This document shows positions 6,819-8,569 of a stretch of 8,569 bases of DNA, piece after piece. The notes under the pieces are model-generated. The model had not been told where the DNA came from. It did not search any database and saw only the letters and a list, made by a program, of their open reading frames with translations. Numbering within the stretch: the stretch's first letter is position 1; the number at the start of each line of letters is the position of its first letter. Origin of the DNA: Gammaproteobacteria bacterium (GTDB taxonomy: Bacteria > Pseudomonadota > Gammaproteobacteria > Steroidobacterales > SZUA-146); the NCBI GenBank assembly GCA_013002925.1, contig JABDLQ010000043.1, positions 1 through 8,569 on the forward strand. Reading direction: 5' to 3'. Both the position numbers and the translations under genes were made by a program.

Positions 6819-7829
6819 ATGACAGGGTCCGTTTCCGAATTTTTGAAGCCACGGGTTGTAACAGTACTACCGATTTCTGATACCCAGGCGCGCGTTACCA
6901 TTGAGCCATTTGAACGAGGCTTTGGTCATACCTTGGGCAATGCACTCCGTCGTGTGCTGCTTTCATCGATGTCTGGTTGCGCGATTGTAGAAGCAGAAAT
7001 CGATGGCGTTTTGCACGAGTACACACACATCGAGGGTGTGCAGGAAGACGTGGTAGAAATATTGCTGAACCTCAAGACGGTTGCACTGCAAATGCACGCG
7101 CGCGATGAAGCCTATCTGACGCTTTCGAAGCAGGGTCCGGCCACCGTTACTGCCGGCGATATTGCGACTGATCACGATGTCGAGGTGATGAACCCGGATC
7201 TTGTGATTGCCAATATTAACGCCAATGGCCAGCTGAATATGACGCTCAAAGTCGTTCGCGGTCGGGGTTACCAGCCTGCTGCCCAGCGTAACCGGTTTGA
7301 GGAAATTTCAGGTCCGATCGGCCGACTGCAACTGGACGCGTCATTCAGTCCGATTCGCAGGGTCAGCTACACGGTCGAAGCAGCACGGGTGGAACAACGC
7401 ACTGACCTCGACAAGCTGCTCATCGATCTGGATACTAATGGCACCATCGATCCGGAAGAGGCTATTCGTCGAGCGGGTAACATTTTGCAGGATCAACTGT
7501 CTGTGTTTGTTGATCTGCGTGGTGCTGGGGAAGCAGATGCCGATTCTGCCGAAACGCATGTTGACCCGATACTGCTGCGACCGGTCGATGACCTCGAACT
7601 GACAGTGCGGTCTGCGAACTGCCTTAAGGCTGAGAGCATCAACTATATTGGCGACCTGGTACAACGAACCGAAGTTGAGTTGCTGCGCACCCCGAACCTT
7701 GGTAAGAAGTCACTGACAGAAATCAAAGAGATTCTCGCCCAACACGGACTTGCTCTTGGCACCGTGCTGGATAACTGGCCGCCACCGCAATTGCGCACTG
7801 AAGAAACCCGCGAGCCGGCCATAATTTAA
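6819..7829 (+). CDS. rpoA: DNA-directed RNA polymerase subunit alpha
   Basis: This encodes 336 residues (E. coli 329). The alpha dimer is the scaffold on which beta and beta' assemble, and its C-terminal domain binds UP elements and activators. The N-terminal domain, about 1-233, carries ERGFGHTLGNALRRVLLSSM (32-51), with R45 at the place of the E. coli assembly residue, and VEAARVEQRTDLDKL (186-200) with NGTIDPEEA (207-215). An acidic linker (GAGEADADSAETHVDP, about 235-250) leads to the C-terminal domain. Its DNA-contacting LTVRSANCLKAE (261-272) has R264 equal to E. coli R265, and TPNLGKKSLTEIK (291-303) is intact. After NWPP comes a tail of about 13 residues, longer than in E. coli. GAGG at 6807-6810 serves ATG 6819. 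Confidence 0.98.
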   Translation: MTGSVSEFLKPRVVTVLPISDTQARVTIEPFERGFGHTLGNALRRVLLSSMSGCAIVEAEIDGVLHEYTHIEGVQEDVVEILLNLKTVALQMHARDEAYLTLSKQGPATVTAGDIATDHDVEVMNPDLVIANINANGQLNMTLKVVRGRGYQPAAQRNRFEEISGPIGRLQLDASFSPIRRVSYTVEAARVEQRTDLDKLLIDLDTNGTIDPEEAIRRAGNILQDQLSVFVDLRGAGEADADSAETHVDPILLRPVDDLELTVRSANCLKAESINYIGDLVQRTEVELLRTPNLGKKSLTEIKEILAQHGLALGTVLDNWPPPQLRTEETREPAII

Positions 7830-7844
7830 TTTAGGAATAACGAC

Positions 7845-8231
7845 ATGCGACATCGTCGAGCAGGACGTGCATTAAGCCGTAACAGTAGTCATCGCCGCGC
7901 CATGTTTCGCAACATGACCGCGTCTTTGATCAAGCACGAAACGATCCGAACAACCTTGCCTAAAGCCAAGGAGCTGCGCCGTATTGCGGAGCCCCTGATC
8001 ACATTGGCCAAAGTCGATGGCGTGGCGAATCGCCGCCGCGCTTTTGACCGACTGCGCAGCAAAGAAGCGGTTGGCAAGCTCTTTACCGAAATTGGTCCAC
8101 ATTTCAAGGACCGGCCGGGCGGTTACATCAGCATTTTACGTATGAGCGAACGACCGGGAGACGCAGCACCGATGGCGCTGGTGCGATTGGTCGGTCGTAA
8201 TGAGGTTGATGAGGATATCAGCGACGCATAG
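7845..8231 (+). CDS. rplQ: 50S ribosomal protein L17 (bL17)
   Basis: This encodes 128 residues (E. coli 127). bL17 is a bacteria-specific protein of the 50S subunit that lies near the tunnel exit and is needed early in assembly. The N-terminal half is nearly invariant: MRHRRAGRALSRNSSHRRAM, FRNMTASLIKHE (21-32), TTLPKAKELRRIAEPLITLAK (36-56) and ANRRRAF (61-67). GGYISILRMSERPGDAAPMA (92-111) marks the C-terminal part, and the end is acidic. AGGA at 7833-7836 precedes ATG 7845, 15 bases after the rpoA stop. It is the last gene of the alpha block, with a terminator 35 bases after its stop. Confidence 0.97.
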   Translation: MRHRRAGRALSRNSSHRRAMFRNMTASLIKHETIRTTLPKAKELRRIAEPLITLAKVDGVANRRRAFDRLRSKEAVGKLFTEIGPHFKDRPGGYISILRMSERPGDAAPMALVRLVGRNEVDEDISDA

Positions 8232-8265
8232 TTTCGATGCCGAACGGCAGGCACAATGCAAGAAG

Positions 8266-8290
8266 AAACCGGGCGATGCCCGGTTTTTTT
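8266..8290 (+). terminator. Intrinsic terminator of the spc-alpha transcript
   Basis: AAACCGGGC (8266-8274) pairs perfectly with GCCCGGTTT (8278-8286) around the loop GAT. Seven T residues (8284-8290) begin in the closing arm. This is a textbook rho-independent terminator 35 bases after the rplQ stop, and it fits rplQ being the last gene of the operon. Read on the other strand the T run is broken (TTTCTTCTT), so it would work less well in that direction. Confidence 0.92.
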
Positions 8291-8334
8291 GTGTCTGCCA
8301 AAAACAGCTTTATCTGAGTGGCAGGTTTGTGTAA

Positions 8335-8402
8335 CACCAATTCTCTCCACCGATCGTTTCGCAAAGTGGCATCAACCCACTACATCGGGGAGAGGATTTG
8401 TG
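8335..8402. repeat. Long imperfect inverted repeat
   Basis: The arms 8335-8354 and 8384-8402 pair over 19 positions, with one bulged A (8349), one mismatch (8338/8399) and one G-T wobble (8342/8395). The core is CTCTCC-A-CCGAT against ATCGGGGAGAG. The 29-base loop holds a second small stem, AGTGG (8365-8369) with CCACT (8377-8381). No T run follows, so it is not a simple terminator. It resembles palindromic elements of the REP or MITE kind or the main stem of a small RNA, but I do not recognise a named family. Confidence 0.65.
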
Positions 8403-8537
8403 GCAGGGGCGGGCCCGGGAAAGAGCCTGCTGAATCATCTGAACAATACAAACGATGTTCTGGCGTTTTGTATAATGCAACTTGCCATGCGCTCTCAGTC
8501 GTGGGACTTCATCAGCAAGCGGCCATTCCCCAGAATT

Positions 8538-8566
8538 CAAACTTTGGGTTGTAGCCGCCAAACTTT
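8538..8566. repeat. Direct repeat of an 8-mer, two helical turns apart
   Basis: CAAACTTT occurs at 8538-8545 and 8559-8566, start to start 21 bases. The spacing puts both copies on the same face of the DNA, as in paired operator half-sites. The copies are short and lie at the window edge, so chance cannot be excluded and further copies would be off the end. Confidence 0.35.
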
Positions 8567-8569
8567 CCT

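Larger units (their letters stand above)
8291..8569. other. Unassigned region rich in stem-loops after the terminator
   Basis: No protein of a known family could be read on either strand. The open frames here (+ strand 8318-8554 from GTG; - strand 8310-8561) have no plausible ribosome binding site or family resemblance. What is visible is a series of possible stem-loops: CTGCCA/TGGCAG (8295-8300 with 8319-8324, with an inner CAG/CTG pair), the long inverted repeat at 8335-8402, GCAGG/CCTGC (8403-8407 with 8426-8430), a nine-pair stem with one bulge (8446-8454 with 8464-8473) and AGTC/GACT (8497-8500 with 8505-8508). A TATAAT hexamer at 8471-8476 has no fitting -35 box. It could be a structured RNA, a repeat element, or the regulatory region of a gene beyond the window. 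The pairings are seen; all roles are guesses. Confidence 0.45.

Noticed and set aside
8439..8463. LexA-type operator around GAACA...TGTTC
   Set aside because: The CTG-N10-CAG pattern of gammaproteobacterial LexA boxes is not met, and the GAAC/GTTC dyad has a different spacing from the Gram-positive box.
8471..8476. TATAAT as a promoter -10 box
   Set aside because: No -35-like hexamer lies 15-19 bases upstream, TG abuts the hexamer without the spacer base of an extended -10, and it overlaps the 3' arm of a possible stem.
8384..8510. Glycine-riboswitch-like pieces (GGGGAGAG and CTCTCAG...GAC)
   Set aside because: The core CCGAAGG/GCAA part is absent and the distance between the two pieces is too long for one aptamer.
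8318..8554. 78-codon open frame on the + strand after the terminator
   Set aside because: It starts at GTG without a ribosome binding site, runs through the hairpins and has a composition unlike the neighbouring genes.

Overview
This window is a contiguous stretch of the conserved S10-spc-alpha ribosomal protein cluster. It runs from the 3' end of rplN to rplQ and the terminator behind it, followed by about 280 bases without a recognisable gene. All genes are on the + strand. The gene order is rplN(partial)-rplX-rplE-rpsN-rpsH-rplF-rplR-rpsE-rpmD-rplO-secY-rpmJ-rpsM-rpsK-rpsD-rpoA-rplQ, the standard proteobacterial order. Protein lengths (S4 206 aa, L5 179, L18 117, L6 177, S13 118, all equal to E. 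coli), the long zinc-free S14, the short zinc-ribbon L36, and the alpha-subunit and SecY sequences point to a gammaproteobacterium with moderate GC content. Genus cannot be read from these genes. No RNA gene, CRISPR array or insertion sequence was found.

Layout: 1-84 is the end of uL14. 106-5198 holds the spc genes, with gaps of 1 to about 35 bases and usually a Shine-Dalgarno sequence just before each start; secY begins with GTG. The secY stop codon lies in the loop of a GC-rich stem-loop just ahead of rpmJ (L36), which is only 37 codons long. 5375-8231 is the alpha block (S13, S11, S4, RNA polymerase alpha, L17). The rpmJ-rpsM gap is only 38 bases, so the separate alpha-operon promoter and the long S4-binding leader known in E. 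coli have little room here, and spc and alpha are probably one transcript. A clear intrinsic terminator at 8266-8290 closes the run.

The genes supply parts of both ribosomal subunits, the SecY core of the protein export channel, and the alpha subunit of RNA polymerase, so translation, secretion and transcription capacity are made together. Nothing in the coding part looks like a new system. The only part without an ordinary explanation is 8291-8569, which contains a long imperfect inverted repeat (8335-8402), several shorter stem-loops and a 21-base-spaced direct repeat at the window edge. These could be a structured RNA, a palindromic repeat element or the control region of the next gene. 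A smaller point is that S4 lacks the usual PGQHG motif.
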